DNA from: Apostichopus japonicus | Lineage: Eukaryota > Echinodermata > Holothuroidea > Aspidochirotida > Stichopodidae | Length of the DNA: 64,000 nucleotides | Assembly: GCF_037975245.1 (NCBI RefSeq) | Contig: NC_092574.1 | Coordinates: 5,138,713 to 5,202,712, forward strand | Direction of reading: 5' to 3' | Shown: positions 61,560 through 64,000 of the stretch, piece after piece | Numbering within the stretch: the stretch's first letter is position 1 | How the letters are laid out: the number at the start of each line of letters is the position of its first letter | Notes under the pieces: generated by a model | Told to the model about the DNA's origin: nothing | Databases searched by the model: none | The model's input: the letters and a program-made list of their open reading frames with translations, nothing else | Position numbers and translations under genes: made by a program

Positions 61560-62173
61560 GCAAAGGAAACTGTGCAGAAAGAAAGAAAAAAGACAGAAAG
61601 ATGAAAGAAAGAAACATGAACACTTTAGCCTTAATTAACCTGTAATTGGACTTGATTGTGACTAGAGACCCTTTAGTAGGAGGGTCTCTAATTGTGACTA
61701 TTAGGGAAAGGTAAACAGAGCCGTTTCGGCAAGAAAGAAAGATAACCATAACTTCCTCTGTTACTTTGACAAGGGGAATGAAATGGAAAGAAAGGAAAAA
61801 GGAAAGACTAAACATACACCTTTTAATATTATTCAACTCGTCTAAAATAGTGCACCTTGACGATTGACCTTATATCGTTGGCTTATTTTGTTCATATACA
61901 TTTGATTGTACAATGACTTAAAGTTACTAAACAACAACAATCACAAATTTATCGAACATCACCATGCAACACATGAGGGAGGAGGACCCAACCTACGAGA
62001 AGTGATAGCCCGTGGGTGGAATTGGAATAGCCAAACAATTGGGCAGCAGAAGTGCAATAATCTTCCTGCTACCTCATTTATCATTTGGAAAAGGTATTTT
62101 AAAAGTCACCGATATTGTCTGATCTGAGTATGGAACATTCGGTATAGTGAAGTATATTCTCCAAGTGCTTAGG
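61560..62173. repeat. Downstream flank of copy E
   Basis: Colinear in part with unit D (37480-37650) and with 21200-21540. A 9-bp hairpin (AGAGACCCT and AGGGTCTCT, 61664-61689) between two ATTGTGACTA copies is private to this unit. Only one unit of the about 150-bp repeat is present. The AATAAA of C and D is not conserved. Confidence 0.55.
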
Positions 62174-63646
62174 TCACTCAATCGATACCTCATCATTCAA
62201 TCCAATCTCTGCTACCCTGCTACGAAGGTTCTGTGCCATGATATCGCCATCCTCTAGTGTTACATAATATTTTTGTAAATTTTCTTTGGCCTTCCTTGCA
62301 AATTCAGCAGTTTTACAATAAGCAGAAATATCTACAATTTTCGTTATTTCAAGTGCTGTCTCTATCACATCTTCAAACGCCTTTGCGATATTTTTATTTA
62401 CTTGTTCTCTATTAACAATTAACAAGCTACAAGCACGTCGAAATTGAACTTCGATCAAATAATACGGAGAGCCTTTGTACTCCTCAATCATACCGTTGAA
62501 CATTGCCATTGCCGCCTCATTACGTCGCGCCTTACCCAACGCAATCGCTTTATTTACTTTACCTTGAAAGTGAGAAGGTTCTAGTTCAAGACATTTATCA
62601 ATATATTTCATTTCCAATCTTTTATATTCCTTCTTATCATTCCAGTCTCTGGTTTCGGCTGCTAAATATCGGTACACAATCGATAACTGAATAAACAACT
62701 CGGATCGGGGATGCTGAAGCTCTTCTCCTCTACCATAGACATCAATGGCTCTTTTAAAATCATGCAAACGACGATAAAAGCGACCTTTCTTTAGGATAAG
62801 TTCACATGTATTTGCGTCAAGATTGGCCATGAGATCTTTGCCCTCATCGACTCGATCTGGGATTCTCAGCAAAACCGTTGCTAGGTCACATTGTGCCGAC
62901 TTGTTTCTTGGTTCCAATTCAATCGCTTTCTCGTAGCACTGAATCTCATCATGGATGCCATCGTATGGTTCACTGTGGCTGTTCGTGCACAGACGAGCCT
63001 GTCGACCAATAACTGATCCAAGAGCTTGATACCACGAAGATTTAGTCTTGATGGTCTTCAGTGCTTGCTGATATCTTCTTTCGGCTTCATTGCATGTATT
63101 CGGTCCAAGTCTTGTAAAAGCAAAAGCAGCAGTAGCGTCTATGAAGGCTTGAAGTCTGTCTTGAGAGAGCTTATCTCGATGTCTATTCCAGCTTTGTTTT
63201 AATTCTGCGAGAAGTCTCAACCGTCTGTCCTCATTCTGGTTTCCCTCGTGGATAGTTTCCAGAACCCACAACCTGTTTGCATTTACAATGATGATGTAAG
63301 CCTGACGTTCATCGTCGTCGGTTACTCTCATGGCTTCTCTCTCCGCTTCCGCGAAGAACTCTTCTGCTTTCTGAGAGTTTCTTTGCACCCCTTCAAAATG
63401 AGAGACCTCTATATAACCTCTGAATAGCAGCATATCACATGCTGTCTCCGTCCATTCAATATCATTTCTGGTTTCCAATTCACTATCGAGTCTGTTTGCT
63501 ATACCCTTTAAATCTAACATAATGTTCTGATCAAGTTTCCAATTGAAATGGCAAGGAACCTCCTTCCACCAATCTGGTATAGAATGACAACCGGCCATTG
63601 TAGAATCTATAGCTGAAGAACAATTTTTATAACAATACACTGGCAT
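62174..63646 (-). CDS. IFIT-like TPR protein, copy E (intact, 490 aa, extended C-terminus)
   Basis: Single frame with all family landmarks: CHFNW, DDDERQAY, YEKAIELEPRNKS, KKGRFYRRLHDFKRAIDVY, RLEMKYIDKCLELEPSHFQ, and EIGLND. The stop used by B, C and D is changed (TAG to GAG), so the protein gains DEVSIE before a new TGA. The longest start is at 63646 (MPVYC); the common start MAGCHS is at 63598, again behind a pyrimidine-rich stretch ending in CTATAG. It groups with A and B over the N-terminal half and with C or D in different parts of the C-terminus. Likely functional. Confidence 0.78.
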   Translation of the reverse strand: MPVYCYKNCSSAIDSTMAGCHSIPDWWKEVPCHFNWKLDQNIMLDLKGIANRLDSELETRNDIEWTETACDMLLFRGYIEVSHFEGVQRNSQKAEEFFAEAEREAMRVTDDDERQAYIIIVNANRLWVLETIHEGNQNEDRRLRLLAELKQSWNRHRDKLSQDRLQAFIDATAAFAFTRLGPNTCNEAERRYQQALKTIKTKSSWYQALGSVIGRQARLCTNSHSEPYDGIHDEIQCYEKAIELEPRNKSAQCDLATVLLRIPDRVDEGKDLMANLDANTCELILKKGRFYRRLHDFKRAIDVYGRGEELQHPRSELFIQLSIVYRYLAAETRDWNDKKEYKRLEMKYIDKCLELEPSHFQGKVNKAIALGKARRNEAAMAMFNGMIEEYKGSPYYLIEVQFRRACSLLIVNREQVNKNIAKAFEDVIETALEITKIVDISAYCKTAEFARKAKENLQKYYVTLEDGDIMAQNLRSRVAEIGLNDEVSIE

Positions 63647-64000
63647 ATTTTATGTAAACACACTTGTGAGGTCCTTGCGATTATGAATGAAAGCATGTAT
63701 CTTATCGGTTGATCTACTGAGCATAAATTTATAACAGAGATATGCAGTGGCGAAGCTAGAGAGAGGGGAGTGTGCATGGTAGAGTCCTTCACAGAATTTT
63801 AGGGGACGACAAAATTCAGTGGCAAAGGAAACATAAGTAGCTATGATATATGCTTTACGATATATGCTACTTGTTCTTTTAGCACGTCGTGATCTGCTTT
63901 TCCTCAGGTTTGCCTAATTAGCCATACTAATCATAATTGAGATTTCTTAGAGAAGTTAACTTTTATTCAGTATGGCACTGGAATGTCGTCTTCAACATAA
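63647..64000. repeat. 5' flank of copy E, nearly identical to 377-730
   Basis: Almost every base matches the flank of copy A up to the window end. It includes GCAAAGGAAA at the place where B has GAAAAGGAAA. No gene. Confidence 0.7.

Overview
This window looks like nuclear DNA of an invertebrate deuterostome. The reasons are an AT-rich background with long G/C homopolymer runs, one conserved multi-exon housekeeping gene, a family of single-exon tetratricopeptide (TPR) genes resembling vertebrate IFIT proteins, and many relics of BEL/Pao, Ty3/gypsy, CR1/Rex1-like and L1/Tx1-like retroelements, a tRNA-derived SINE and hAT-like small DNA elements. An echinoderm such as a sea cucumber would fit, but the species cannot be fixed from the sequence alone. 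All identities are judged by eye.

The dominant structure is an array of IFIT-like genes, all on the minus strand: A (1-376, cut by the window edge), B (8070-9512), C (21550-22997, broken by a one-base frameshift), D (38700-40148) and E (62174-63646). Each intact copy is one uninterrupted reading frame of about 480-490 codons. The genes sit in repeated genomic units. A unit holds an old L1/Tx1-like relic downstream of the gene (seen for B, C and D), the gene, and several kilobases of shared upstream sequence (1956-5880, 11020-13600, 23000-25930, 31363-34000, 40149-43600). The units differ by insertions, small inversions, satellite expansions and gypsy relics, and these give a relative order of events. 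Diagnostic residues of the genes are shared in conflicting combinations, which points to gene conversion or unequal crossing-over.

The region 25931-31362 is a 5.4 kb segment that interrupts the upstream sequence of gene C. It is flanked by an 8-bp target duplication and weak terminal inverted repeats, and it contains LINE relics and a nested hAT-like element with its own perfect 8-bp duplication. The region 34700-37000 is a Ty3/gypsy relic. In the unit of gene C its middle part is missing, and a SINE pair and a palindromic satellite stand in that place (17490-19290).

From about 44 kb to 59 kb the window is single-copy and holds EXOSC8 (RNA exosome subunit Rrp43) on the plus strand. Eight coding exons (47613-58931) have fully compatible splice phases. 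A possible tiny first exon lies at 44927-44943, but the exons for roughly residues 7-40 were not found; a CR1/Rex1-like LINE relic lies in that interval. Its introns carry a small inverted-repeat element, a foldback element and a 3.3 kb minisatellite of 31-bp units with a 1,324-bp higher-order repeat. The last exon is followed by a 20-bp tandem repeat. EXOSC8 therefore sits between IFIT-like copies D and E in the opposite orientation.
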